Source of the DNA: Pteria penguin
Taxonomy: Eukaryota; Mollusca; Bivalvia; Pterioida; Pteriidae
Assembly (NCBI GenBank): GCA_035048485.1
Contig: CM068587.1
Span: 37,628,816-37,692,815 of the forward strand
Reading direction: 5' to 3'
DNA: 64,000 bases
The notes beneath the pieces are model-generated. The model had not been told where the DNA came from and made no database searches. It saw nothing but the letters and a program-made list of their open reading frames with translations. The position numbers were made by a program, and so were the translations under genes. Positions 34,729 through 47,165 of this stretch are shown in pieces (within the stretch, counting starts at the first letter, position 1; every line of letters begins with the position of its first letter).

Positions 34729-37248
34729 TCTTTCGCATGATATACCAGTAAATTGATTTGACCCCAAAACAAAATTATGATTGATGAATAAACAGTTGCT
34801 ACCTGTACAAAGGGCATGGGTAAATTATATATTCCGTCAATTGTAAGATCCTGTTCATATAAATGGTATTGACATTAAATTACAATATTTATAATCACTT
34901 TGCATACGAATTCCGCATCCTTGATACAAACCATGTATATTTACTTTCATAAGTATATCAAAATTTATGCTGTGTCAGTCTAATCATATTTATATATCCT
35001 GTATTTTCAATGCGTTAAGTCGATGTCAGAAATTTTGCACGAGAAAGTGAAGAAAGGACTACCGCATTTTCGTGTTTTCATTGGTCAGTTTAAATTCCAG
35101 TTTTGCAGTTTTGCCTTGACGTTTCATGATTGGTTTAGCGTTCATCCGAAATGTCAGACTAAAACACAAAGTCTGAAATACTCCTACAGAAAAAATCGAC
35201 CAAATTGGAAAAAAAGATAGACCAAAGCTTTTTATTATTCACAAATTACTTTGTCATTTACAAGTTTACATCAAAACCATTAAGGCGATGTAAATCATTT
35301 AGCAATTCTCTTTCAACGTTTTATCTCCAATTTATCCATGTATCAAAACCCTTGCTATCGGCCTTTCGTCGATCTGTTTGATGTGGAAGCTGTATAGTTT
35401 TGATGTAAACAAGTGCAATACATGACAAAGAAAATTGTTAGTAATAGTCTAGAAAGAAATGTTTCTTTTTTTCGCATTTTAAGTTGATTCTCTTTCCGGG
35501 TGGATCTAAACCCATGTCTATGCTATTTCGGATTATTGCATACTAGTACATTAGGCACATTGATAATAACTTGACACGATGTATGTTGTATGACAGAAAA
35601 ACTGGACGGATGAGAAAGTCCTGATCTTAAATTTATTTTAATTCATGGAGGTTCCATTCCAAAAGAGTGACTTAGAAGGCTCTTGCCGAATAAGTCAGTT
35701 AAGTAAGCTTCTGTATCACTCGCCAAGAAAACTTCTATATACCCGCCTAATGGCCACACGGAATATAAGATTAAGCTGAATCTCCCTTCCACCGTGCCAA
35801 TTAATTTTGTAGTCACCTGGTCTCACCTCTGAATTTCAGGGGTCCGTGAATGTCCACTGTGGTACATTGTTGTTAGTGCCATAGTCATGTGACACCAGTT
35901 ACTTTCGTATTTTGCATTAAGATTTTCTTATTTTTATTATTTGTGTATGTTTTAGTATTGTTAGGAATGTAATTAATTGTAGTTTTCTGTACTTTTTTAT
36001 GATTCACAATGAAATATAAAACTTTTATACTTGTTTGTATAAAGACTGGAAAAACCGTTATCGAAATTCATACCTTGCTAACTCCTAATAATCACCTCGT
36101 CTATTTGACACTGTTACCAGCCAAATATAGCTCAATATGTTAACAGTATAGAGTCTAAATCTAAAATTATTTTCTTTGCTTCTTCGTTTAGCAGAAACAG
36201 TTGAACAAATTGAAAGTAAATGACAAGGCAAGTATTAACTTTTAAAAATCTCTACTGTAATTTTATCAAAAACATTCTCAAGAGGACTGACCACCACCAG
36301 ACATAAATAGAATAGGAAATGAGCTGCTTAAAAGTCAATGTTTTCGTTACCTCCCTTCATATGCTCGAAGCTAGTGGTACAATTCTAATTCCGATTGATA
36401 ATACGCTTTGTTTTAATTAGGAATACAAATTCAACTTCCTATATAATGGACAAGGTTAATGTTTTCATCTGGATCCAAACACCATTTGATTTTCCGTTTA
36501 ATGCATCATTTATTTGTAACACCTTTGGACTATAGACAAAAGCGGAACCAAAAACGGCAGAAAGGTCCTCCCTGCAAAAAAAAAAATATACTGTGTGTCA
36601 TAATGATATTGTGCACCAAATATGAAGTCATCGTGAGGGTTCTGATAATTCAATTTTAAAGGAATTTTCCTATATAAACCTAAGATTAAAAAATACCGTG
36701 TAGGGAAGTACGTTGAACAAAATCATAGAATACACCAAATATAAAATTAATGTGGGTTGTGGCTCTTGAGAAAAGTATTATTGTAGACAGTTTCTTTAAT
36801 ACGCCAATGTAAAATATGTTTGTCGATTAGGATGGGCCAGATATTGATAAAGAACATCCCCTTGAACAATAATTATATGACTTGACATAAAGGCGTTGTA
36901 TAACAAATATAAAATCAGTGCAATGACTATGAACTCAATTGCAAAAAAGATAAGGTCCGAACAAACATAAAAACGCAATAAAGTTTTACTCACAAGAGAA
37001 CCAAAACATCAACACATTTAAGACTTCTAGTAACTCGAATGATCGTCGTATTTGCTTATTTGTTTTTGTTTATCATTACAAATATATGTACAGTATATTT
37101 GTATTTTTGTAGTAAGGTGGTATCATGAATTCGGACCTTTAATTTTGATTCACCAGAGTTCATGCATGCATGTTATTAAAGTGCTACTTTATAAATTTTA
37201 TGACACCTTAGTTTTCCATAGTCGTCTGAAACAGCTATATAAATATTT
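34729..37248. other. Receptor C 3' flank and spacer
   Basis: No gene recognised. AATAAA at about 34784 follows the stop. Most of the interval to 36600 is duplicated from unit 1; 36600-37248 is AT-rich and unassigned. Confidence 0.45.
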
Positions 37249-37720
37249 CCCTCGGAGATAGCACAACCAATTATAACAGGGAAACAAATTGTCTTAAAGG
37301 TCTTAAGTTCCTGGTTCAAACTTCACAAAAGAGCTATATTCGTGTATGTAAATGTTAATCGCACCCAGATTGACAAATCTAATTAAGAAACGTCTACATT
37401 GGTCGATATTCAGTTCAATTAATGAATTATGAAGATCCTCAGCCTACATAACCGATTCATGACGCCAATGTCTGTTTTACATCAACGAACAGTGTATTGG
37501 TAATATCTCACAATGTCATATTTGGTTTTTCAATTTAATATTAAATCAATATTAAATAATAAAAAAAACCCGCTTTTGCAAACGTATTTAAGTGTATATT
37601 GTGTATGAATAATCGAATACTCCATATGGCATTTCCTTAACTCCTTTCTAATAATGAACTCGTCTGTTTGATACCGTTACAAGTCAAATAAACTTAAGAT
37701 GTAAACAATGATTAGTACGA
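37249..37720 (+). other. Receptor upstream block without a receptor
   Basis: 37249-37545 matches the receptor upstream block: CACAACCAATTATAACAGGGAAAC, AGTTCCTGGTTCAAACTTC, TATATTCGTGTATGTAAATG, AAGAAACGTC, and ATCAACGAACAGTGTATTGGTAATATCTCA as before copy E (57060). Where the coding region should begin, sequence changes, and from about 37620 it resembles the far downstream flank of unit 1 (31690-31770: TTGCTAACTCC(C)TTCTAATAAT ... CTCGTCT). The receptor body has been deleted. Confidence 0.65.
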
Positions 37721-37732
37721 ACAATATAATGT

Positions 37733-40700
37733 TTTACTATACGGGCCACCAGTTTTGTGCGCCCGAAATAATAGCTCAAAATATTTTTTTTAATTTGTGA
37801 AATCATGATGTAAAAGGACATCATACCTACAGATTGAACGTATTCAATACTAAAAATATTTCAAATGAAATAAATACACGGGTATTTCTTAGGATAAAGC
37901 CGATTTAATATTTACTATAGGGAATTTTCTATAGTAAGGTTCGCAATGTTCTGCTTGGGTCACATGACGTCACACGACGTGGGTTGTTCCAATATTGTAC
38001 GGGAAAAGAAGACTTGATTTGCTCTAGTTGAAAATGTTATTATGATAAACGACGTGGAAGTGGTAGGAGCATCACAATCAAAATATTTTTGTTGAATAGC
38101 AATGGCGCATACTATTTCTTGTTTATACCATTATATACTTAGTTCTTTAGCGTAACGTACCTGACAGTCTTTATAACTGTAGATTGGAAAGCTAAACTGA
38201 GATTAAACTGAAATGGCAAATTAAAAACCGACAAAACTTGCCAACTTTCAAATGTAAAAAGAATTCTTTTTAGGTCATAAAATCTTTATATTAGCGAAAT
38301 GAGATTAAAATTTATAATTTTACAGCAGAATCAATTTTTATTTATTGAATGATAAAATAATGTTCATCTAATAACCCCTTATATGTTGAAATAGTAGTTC
38401 CTTTTTCCCTACAGAATATCAGCCAATTATATATATCTCATTACTTACTATTCTTTGGCCTTGAAAAGGTGGATTTTGCGTGATTTCGTTTGCTATTTGC
38501 TTTTTATTTCGTGTTCTATATATAAGTTGTATAAGTAATCACTGTTAGTTCGCGTTCAATATGGCAGCTGTGCAAATTCACCAAATGGTATTTATTTCTC
38601 TATATATGATGGACAAATGTTACCAGTTAATTTCTTTTATCAGTTTGATTTATTTTTCCACAAATATACTTTTTCCTTCAAAATTGTACAAAACAACTTC
38701 ATAAATTTAAATTTTACTTATATTCTTTATATAAGTTATATTTATTTTCTTTGTGATTATACAGAAATTATCATAATTTAACCTGCCTATGTGTCGTTTT
38801 AGGCCACGATAAATGCACATAACAAACTAAACTGCGTAAGTAGTAAAGGATCTTTCCATGCCAGTGATACGGGTACTTAATAGCCGTTTAAATTGTTTTA
38901 TAAAAAGTGCGACTTCATGAGGCATGTTAAGGTGTAATAGTCATTTTCTATGAGACTACTCGGATTGTCGAAATCTAGTCATGTTTTTTCTTTAATAATA
39001 ACTTCGTGCCTAGCCTTTTTCGACAGTTCGAGAATTAAGGACTTTTAGATATATGCTTTCGTAAGTTTTTCTTATGTCATTGAAAACATAAAAAAGTATG
39101 TCATCGTTTTGGTGACCGGGACAACGACAACCAGAGGGTAAAAACTAGTATGTTGAGGTCTAAGAACTAACTTCGTTCTCAGTTTCTTGCGAATAAAACA
39201 TTGGAAATGACCCATGCTGGGTAAACATACTGAAGAACGACTAGCGTCGGAGACTATCTTTGTTTCTTGATTGAAATTGAAATTCCTGATCTCGACTTGT
39301 GGTATGTCCTGAACATGTGGGTGTATTGCTTGTAAAAGTCTCGTCTCCTTTTATCTTACGACATTTATGCGCACTTTTGTTGCTGATCTGTATCAGGTCA
39401 TATATATAAGATCTTTAAAGGATTTTTCCTGTTACATCATTCACTTTCCTTCTTTCATTGGGTTTTGGATGTTTCTTATAGAGTACACGTTCATAGAATT
39501 TCCGTCCCTTTCCGGACATTCTGGAATACAGGGGAAAATATGTCAACATTCTTCAAAGTATTTTATACGCTTCTAAGTAAATCTACATGAAACACGCGTA
39601 AGAACATGTGTTTGATGTTAAATAAAATTATGAATATAACAAAACAAAATCATATAATTCTATTTAACGTCTATAACAAAACAAATTTATCAAAAATATT
39701 AAATTGTCATTCCCCCTTTCTCTCTATAGCTATGCCTCAACTTTATTTGTTATGCTATGTCGTTGTTCGAGGCTTTTGCTGTGATGCTATTTTTCAGCTT
39801 TATGTATAAGAAATAAATCAAATCCTTGAAAATCCTGAATCCTGAATCTTGAAATCTATTTTAGGTTTTGGCCATGAAACAGGGGCAGCAGATATTCGTA
39901 TCACAAAATTGAGTAAAGAATGTTATATTTTACATATACATCACTTTATTTGGCCGTCATGTTGTGATAACGTATAGATCTACTCAGTCCTTTGATCTTT
40001 TTTTTTTTTGCTATTATTGTTATCATAATACGTCCCTCGTCTAGGAGAAAGCGAATCAAATGATAACTGCATTACATATTTCTTTTATTACTAAATAAAA
40101 ATCTAAAACATCATGCATATGACATAAATTCTGATAGAATATTCGAAATGCGTATGTACATAATATATCTGCATGTATACAAATAAGTATGCCACCGAGA
40201 TTATGTAAACAAAAACGATCGGCAAAACCCTTACAATTTTAATGGCGAAAAGACAGTAAACTGGAGACCTGTACTTGTACATTTATATCATATATCATAT
40301 ATTGTATCGTATTTATGAAGTAATTGTGCATTTTAAAGTTCAGCTAAATATCTGACAGAGTTAAAAACCTAGCAGCGTTGCAAGACACATGTATCGAACG
40401 GCAAAAAATGTGTTCATCTTTTGATGATTAAATGTGGGCACCCTTAGTTTTAATACTCTTTTTTTCCCTGTTCTTTTATTTTCTGCTCCTTCGTCACAGT
40501 TTTTGCCCTCACTCCCTTTTCCTTTCAAGTGTACATCTGTACACGTACTTACTTATATACCCGTAGAAGCCAGATAATATTGTGTCATACTAACTATGGT
40601 CGTAGTGCAGGTTGTCAGTTACTTTGGACAGTTACATTAAACTTTGAATGGAGTCTATAAGTAAATTACGAAATAATGCCGAATTTCCACCCTTAGAACT

Positions 40701-40956
40701 ATACATCCCGGCTTGCCTATACGATATTGGAACAACCCAAGTCATGTGACGTCATATCGAGCAGTGATGTAAACATAAACATGGCGAATCTTACTATATA
40801 AAATCCTCCATAGTAAATCAAATTTGCCTCTATCCTGAAAAATACCAATGAATTTATAATATTTGTCCTCAAGACTACTGTCCATCTGTAGGTACTTTTA
40901 CCTCACGATTTCACGGTTTAAAAAATATTGACAGAACTGGTGGCCCGGACAGTAAA
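37733..40956. mobile_element. 3.2-kb DNA transposon-like element with long inverted repeats
   Basis: Left end TTTACTATACGGGCCACCAG; right end, reverse-complemented, TTTACTGTCCGGGCCACCAG. Similarity continues inward for roughly 260 bp (TACCTACAGAT, CTTAGGATAAAGCC/CAGGATAGAGGC, ACATGACGTCA, GGGTTGTTCCAATAT). Both inner borders carry CRE-like TGACGTCA. No transposase domain is recognisable in any frame, so it is non-autonomous or decayed. I cannot assign a superfamily or a target duplication. Confidence 0.7.
38561..38835 (+). other. Possible two short coding exons inside the 3.2-kb element
   Basis: ATG at 38561 opens nine codons (MAAVQIHQM) to a GTATTT donor at 38588; an acceptor TTTTAG precedes 38803-38835 (ATINAHNKLNC), followed by a strong donor GTAAGT. 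Both exons are multiples of three and stay in frame. This could be the 5' end of a former transposase transcript. I find no continuing exon, so chance is quite possible. Confidence 0.2.
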
Positions 40957-42480
40957 TGGGTTCAAACATATGTATTATGTATTAGGTAGTCTAACAAATC
41001 TATAGTATATACATTAGTCTAGTTTGAGGTAAAAGCCACAACTAATGATAATTGGATCTCGAAAACGGACTGCTATGTAAATCAACCACGTGTCCCTCCG
41101 GCACACGGAGGAGACAGTGTACCCATCTTGCCCAATGAAAAGGTAAGATCAAAGGCCCGATATCTAAACACACCCGTCTGTATCAGACGGATGAAGCCAC
41201 AATCACAGACTGCATGGACTGAGAAGTCTGTTCTCTTTGGATAAAAAAGAACGACATGAGATCAATATATTGTATGCACCCATGTGGGTCTCCATCCTGG
41301 GCCTCCAACTGCGCGAGGGGGCAGATTCCCTAACAATGAAGTTAAACGGATTTAAAGATCTGTGTCAATCTCCCAAAATCGCTAATTGCCTTGACGGTTT
41401 TAATGAAGAGAAAAACATTAACAATAGGAAATTAAGTTTAAAGTGCTACTTCAACTTACTGAGTATAATTTAAAACTGACAAATAAACCATGTAGTCTGA
41501 GTCACAATTTATATCATACATTTTTATGTTCTTATTCCAAAACCGTCACAAAATTATAACATCTACCTCCGTATAGTTTGCATTGCACCAATAAAATCCC
41601 AGGTGTCCATAGTGTGAAGTAGTTTGCACGTAAAATAAAGAAATATTAAAACACACACAGGCTGAGTATCCCAGATGTCCTCATGATTTCCTAGAGGAAA
41701 GCGAGTCCAATTTTGGAACATACCATTTGTAATTTTGTGCTACATCCAATGGATGCCAGGATGATTGAAATATATAAAACTCAAGGCAGTTTCTGACTCT
41801 TAAAGTAAAAAACGAAGAAGTACCGAATGGTAAACCATATCTCAAAGTCCATGGAATAAAAGGACACTATCGTGAATAGTGTAATATTCAGACAAATGCG
41901 AACCCCAGTAAAATCGAGGTGAGACCAGGTGCCCGGGAGAAATAAGCAGGGATTGGTGGGTTGAGTTGATGTCTCGCTCGGGAATATGGCAAAATGAAGA
42001 GATCAATGTGCAATGAATGAGCCCATCATTATGTGTCCGATATCTACACATACCCCGTCCATACCAAACTGATGAAACAACACTTCCAGTCTGCATGGAC
42101 TGCGGAGTCTGTCCTATCTTACACACAGAAGAAGATATGACAGCGATCTCCCAGCATCAAGCCTCATGTGCGAGTCTGTATCCACTCACCCTTTCGTTTG
42201 CTGACCAGTCACACATGTAACGTACGGGGACGGCTCTTTTGATTTGCCAGTCTTATATAAGGAATGCATTTTCGAAACAAGTAACAAAAGTAAGGGGTAA
42301 ATGTTAAGGAATCCGAATATGTAGCAGGAATATTGACGCTCGGGCAGCAATATGACAGAGTGAAGAAAACGAAGCTTAACGTCACTACATGTTTTTCTTT
42401 GAAGTACCAATTATATTAGCATTTTATAACAAGACCTTTTAGTCTTATGGCTTAAAGGTGATAAATCTAACTGTTCTACT
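40957..42480. other. Spacer with an internal diverged duplication
   Basis: Two related segments about 0.88 kb apart: 41155-41230 (CCGATATCTA, CACACCCGTC, GACTGCATGGACTG) and 42038-42115 (CCGATATCTACACATACCCCGTC, GTCTGCATGGACTG). A stretch at 41915-41975 (GAGACCAGGTGCCCGGGAGAAAT) resembles the retroelement tail of 29.68 kb in reverse. No gene is supported. Confidence 0.4.
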
Positions 42481-43090
42481 CGTATTAAATTGGATAAACA
42501 GATAATGATGTTATTCTATATTACAATCTGTTAACTTCTTCGTTTGACAATTTTGACAGAATCAGTTAAAAAATAGAATAATTGGGTAAGTATTAACTGT
42601 TAAAATTTCGATTTTAATTTTATGTAAATCATTCGTCAAGAAGGATAAACATCAGCATACAGTGATAGAAAAGGGAATTGGCTCCTGCGGAGTCAAACAA
42701 TTTCGTTACCTTTTATATGCTTGTTACTATTCCGATTAGTAATAGTCTTTTATATTCGCGACGATTTAATTTCTCGAATTAGATCCTTTAGACCTGTTGG
42801 CGGCCTTTTATAATCGCGATAAACGATCATGTACGAAAAAGATTAGTATACACCTACTATGAATATTCTTCCTCTGGGTCCACACATCATGATATTTTGA
42901 TATATTTGTAACACTTTTGGACTGAAGGGAAACATCGGAACCAAAACTTGCATCAGGGTCTTCCCAAACCTGAGTCACACGGATTTTGTGCAACAAATAT
43001 GAATTCATTGTGGCTTGAAGGCTTTGATATGAAGAACTGTAAGGAGACTTCTGACATATGTCCTCGTAAAATCTAATTATGTTCTAAATT
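42481..43090 (+). repeat. Upstream receptor-unit segment of copy D
   Basis: Matches 55630-56215 upstream of receptor E: CAGAATCAGTTAAAAAATAG, ATTTTATGTAAATCATTC, TTCCGATTAGTAATA, TTCCTCTGGGTCCACACA, AAAACTTGCATCAGGG(T/C)CTTCCCAAAC, ATGAATTCATTG(T)GGCTTGAAG. In E the receptor follows within about 1 kb; here a 6.2-kb retroelement nest separates this block from the coding region at 49454. Confidence 0.7.
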
Positions 43091-43224
43091 CGTTTCAATC
43101 AAACGAACATAAATCATTTAAAGAATAAATAACACATGCGTTGGATTAGGAGGCGAAGCGCTCAGATATATCGATGATAAAGAAGATACTAAACCAGGAA
43201 TAAACATAAATTATTTATAGATAT

Positions 43225-44093
43225 TTAAATTCCAAGATTTTTAGACACCATCAATTTTTCATGTAAGGACTCCTTTACATATCCTTCTTTTGCTTTGTCT
43301 GTTCTCCACCTACCGTGTTTCTTAAAGATTCTATCATTCACTCTTGCAGCAGCCGAAATAGTAGCACCGCCTGACGTGAGGCTATGAACGCCAAATTCTG
43401 AAGACCGATGTTCTCCACACCTTTTAAAAATGATCTCTCTAGTTCTAGGGTAAGAAATAGATTATTCTACTTTTCTTAATTTATATGAATTAGATGTCTT
43501 CAAAAAAGTAATTTGTCTAAATATAAATTCTGTCGAATAAGTACCAATATTAGATTTTTCAAGATTTTTGGAAAGCATTTTGACAGGACATGTTTCTGTA
43601 TTAGTTTTTGATATGACTTCGTCCTCTTCACGATTTTTCAGAAACTCTGAAGAAACCTGCATTACCAATCAAGCACATTGTTAAAAGTCTAAGATCAGCT
43701 AAATTATTTGAATTATTTTCATATTTTTCTACCAATAATGATAAATGCTCTGGTAAAAGTGGGTTTTTTTTTACATTTAGTCTTAGAGGTTTTTCTAAGT
43801 GCGCCCTCTTTACAATGTTTGACTAGGGAGATTGACATGGGTCATTCATTGCGGCCAATGGGTGAGCCCATGAAATCGAACACGCTGCCTCCTAGATTTT
43901 CGATGAATGAAGTATAAAGAGATATAAAAAAAAGTATAAAAAAATAAAGAATAACATTAAATTGTTTAGATGAACACCAGGTACTAAACTTGTTGAATGC
44001 ATACCTATATTTCTTAATTGTAAAGCTGGCTTTGGACTTTAAGCAGTACAGGGAAGATAGCTTCTGGATCTTAAGGTCATTTGTATTATACAA
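43225..44093 (-). pseudogene. DIRS-like tyrosine recombinase, broken
   Basis: Minus strand: a core-binding segment (SFTIKKYRYAFNKFSTWC) near 44040, then LRLLTMCLIGNAGFFRVSE (first catalytic Arg region) near 43690-43640, and the C-terminal block FGVHSLTSGGAT ... HGRW ... AKEGYVKESL ending at the stop 43225. Family members normally have HSLRSGG; here the second catalytic Arg is Thr. Together with frame changes (near 43910 and 43650-43462) this indicates an inactive recombinase. Confidence 0.75.
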
Positions 44094-44639
44094 CTGAATA
44101 GGTCCCCATACGCGGCATTTAAATATTTCTGTGAAATGTTAAAATATAAATATTGATTAATATATTAGTATATAGATACAGGTATATATTAAACGTATAA
44201 CCATAAAATACAAAGATAACCCTTTTTCTCTGCAATGCAAACAAATGCAACAGGTCCATATCGTTCTATTATTATCATTGTTATTATCATTATTGTTATC
44301 AGTTCTAACCAAGATCACATCTCTGCAATGCAACATAGCACCAGGGCCAACTCTGTACAATATTAACATTTGCAATGTGTATTGATAACACATCAGGACT
44401 ATCTCTCTGTACAAAGTGCATATCATCTAGCATCTAATTTTACTACTATCACACTTGAGGAAAACGATTTCGAACCAAATATTGAGTTCTTGTTCTCTCC
44501 TTGCTTCCAAATTCGATCGTGCTCTTTGAAATACAGCATATCTTTCACATAGCTCATATATTTCAAATTTTCATCAAACAGTAAAGACCAAAAATAAGAG
44601 GACTGTCATTCTGGTACAATTAATGTGCCGATTTCTTTA

Positions 44640-44762
44640 CTTACCTTCAAATGAAGTAATCATTTTCCGATAAGTGAAATTGGAGGAACTAGCCAGTTGT
44701 TTTCTCCCACCCAATTTTGACAGAAGCAATCAACGCCCTCAGATCTAGGATTCCAATAAAGT
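44640..44762 (-). pseudogene. DIRS-like element, segment between RNase H and recombinase
   Basis: Minus-strand frame contains LYWNPRSEGVDCF and WVGENNWLVPP, a conserved stretch that in DIRS-type polyproteins directly follows the RNase H ending TVDRFAN. The Penelope-like element separates the two pieces, which fixes the insertion point. The stretch 44157-44640 that follows on the minus strand is decayed and includes a (TTA TCA)-like microsatellite near 44270. Confidence 0.65.
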
Positions 44763-44765
44763 GAA

Positions 44766-46950
44766 AGAAAAAAGAGGAGTTACTGGCTCAGTTATGTGGC
44801 AGAAGTCACCATAGAGCTATACAATACGTGAATATAAATAATATACTAGAACATATATCACATTACAAAAATATTTGATTGTAGTGCAATTACGATACCG
44901 ACTTAGGACGGTCATTTAATTTGACAAAAGCCAAACAAATGGTGTGGTAAACCGGTTTATGGGCCCACCTTCCCACTCACCGTAACAGCAGAACAATCAA
45001 AGGACGTACATTTAAAAATTTATAAATAATCCTCCATGTAAAGAACAAGGGTCAACAGGTATCGCATATTGAGAGGTCATAAAAATATAAACACGTAAGG
45101 TATTGTAAAATACATAATGGTATAAAAATATATGCGACATCAACATGATAAACCGTGCTCTGCCAGTCTGAAAGCGAGCTAAGACCCTAGATCTGTAGGA
45201 GTCCCGACTAACAGTCAGAGGGGACGAGGTTCAGGACTATGTCTCCTCTGAAAGAGGTTTGGACAAGGCCCGTCATATAGTCCCCACCGCCCTGTTAGTC
45301 AGCGTGCAACGTTCAAGTAAAAGTCTGCATAATGCTGTAGAGGGGCCAAATACAAGACCTATAGTCTTTTTGATGATCTCAATATTATATTGTCTATTTA
45401 TAAGACGTTTGATTATTTTATTACATGATAAAATAACGCTATCGGAGCCTTTTACTTTCCTTAGTTTATACACGAGATCACCGTAAAAATAAGGATGGGA
45501 AATTCCATTGGATACATACTATTGAAAAGAAATATTTCCAAATTTAGATAGAAGTTCTGAATAAGATCTGAAGAATTTGCCGAATGTTTTTCTTAGCTTG
45601 TGATATCTGTAACCCTGAGTTAAAAGTTTAGTAGTAATTTGTAAATTTCGTTTATGAAAGTCCAAAACATCGGTGCAGCCTCTAACAAATCGAACTAATT
45701 GAGATATATAGATACCATATGATGGGAGTCGAGGGACATCGCCATCCAAGTAAGGGAAATTTACAATAGGAAATCCAAAATCCTCACGTTTATCATAAAT
45801 ATTAGTATATATTAGGTGGTCGATAATTTTGATGTTTAAATCTAAGAAAGGTGTAGATTTATCTCAAGTATTAGCTTTATTCAATGTGAGCTCTGGTGGA
45901 TAAATTTCTGATATAAATTGTTCGAATTCAGGGTTGTCGATAACCAAAATGTCATCCAGATATCTGCAAGTATTATTGAATTTGTCAATGAGGTCAAAAC
46001 GTTTTGATTTTTGAATAGAAACCATAAAAAACAATAAAGAAATAAATCTGCTATCAGAGGCGCGCAGTTAGTACCCATAGGAATCCCAACTATTTGTTGA
46101 TATACCTTGCCATCAAATTGCACAAAACTATTATTCATGAGAAAATCTAGTGCTTTACATAATTCCTTGCAAGTCCAGTATTTATATGAAGTATATTGTT
46201 TGTTGGAAAAGAATCCGGAGGTATTGGAAGTACATATGTACGTTTTAGATTCTCTGTGAAAACACCATTGTATAAGAGACAGCAAATTGCTTTTAATCAA
46301 ATCAGATGTATAAAGTGTAGAAAAATCAAATGTAGAAATTTGAGTCGCTTTGAAATTTAGCGAAAGAAGTTTGTCTATAACTTCATGAGAATTTTTAATC
46401 GACCAAAAGTAATTGATGTTACTATTATGCAATGCGACATCACAATATTTGATAATATGATCTTTTATAGCGGTTAGAGCAGACGTGATATGCTTCGATA
46501 GTACTGTAGTAGAGCAGTGGCTAGAATTAGATATGAAACGTGATTTATATGGTTTTTTATGTAGTTTTGGGAGCCAATATATGGTTGGTAGATCAGATTT
46601 ATCAGTTTTAATTTTGAAGTCGGACATGGTCATGAGGTATATGCAAGGTGCTGTCTTTTGAGGTAGGGCTTTCCACATATGTATGAGTGGAGTTTAATTC
46701 GTTTTGAAGTACTTCAATATAATATAGTTTTCAAACAACTATTATGTTATTACCTGCTTTATCAGCAGGAACAAAGACATATTTAGCATGTAAGTCAGCT
46801 ATCTTCTTTTTAATAGAATTTACCGTCAATGTATTAGGCTGCTGAAATAAATGCGGATTTTCCGTAAAGTTCTTAATACGGATATCGACAATTCTTAAAA
46901 TCTCGTATTTCCAATCATTAAGAATCAAATCAATCAAATCTAACTAATTT
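44766..46950 (-). mobile_element. Penelope-like retroelement nested in the DIRS-like element
   Basis: Minus-strand reverse transcriptase gene broken into frames 46937-46731 (ADLHAKYVFVPADKAGNN), 46678-45881 (LPTIYWLPKLHKKPYKSRF, then VGIPMGTNCAPLIADLFL) and 45985-45881 in a second frame with the catalytic YLDD (45962-45951), then 45749-45519 and 45473-45273. KLHK and GIPMGTNCAPL are typical of Penelope-like elements. I see no GIY-YIG endonuclease in what remains. The 3' tail (45258-44766) is shared with 26.2 and 54.1 kb and ends GAGCCAGTAACTCCTC. At least two frameshifts and a stop make it inactive; the 5' end looks truncated at about 46950. Confidence 0.85.
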
Positions 46951-46956
46951 TGTATT

Positions 46957-47164
46957 CTAATAGTTCGCAAAACGATCCACAGTATACGGACCCCAAAATT
47001 CATTCATGAAATGAAAAAAATCGTCTTGAACGCCCCAATCTTCAAAATCTATAATTTTGCTTATGTAATCAGCTCTGCAATATTTATCCCCAGGGATCCA
47101 TTCTATCTCTAAATTGATTCCGTTCGAAATACATATTTGAAATATAAAAATAGCTAATTCATGT
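46957..47164 (-). pseudogene. DIRS-like RNase H C-terminal segment
   Basis: Minus-strand frame HELAIFIFQICISNGINLEI, then EWIPGDKYCRADYISK and WGPYTVDRFAN, the usual end of the RNase H domain in DIRS-type elements. The initial residues of the longer open frame come from the adjoining pogo-type insertion. Confidence 0.75.
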
Positions 47165-47165
47165 A

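Larger units (their letters stand above)
32690..36600. repeat. Segmental duplication unit 2 (carries intact receptor C)
   Basis: Tandem partner of unit 1 at 28380; same order of upstream block, receptor and downstream blocks. Downstream at 35815-35890 it has an additional segment (CCTGGTCTCACCTCTGAATTTCAGGGGTCCGTGAATGTCC) that is absent from unit 1 at the matching place and looks like a dispersed retroelement tail. Confidence 0.75.
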
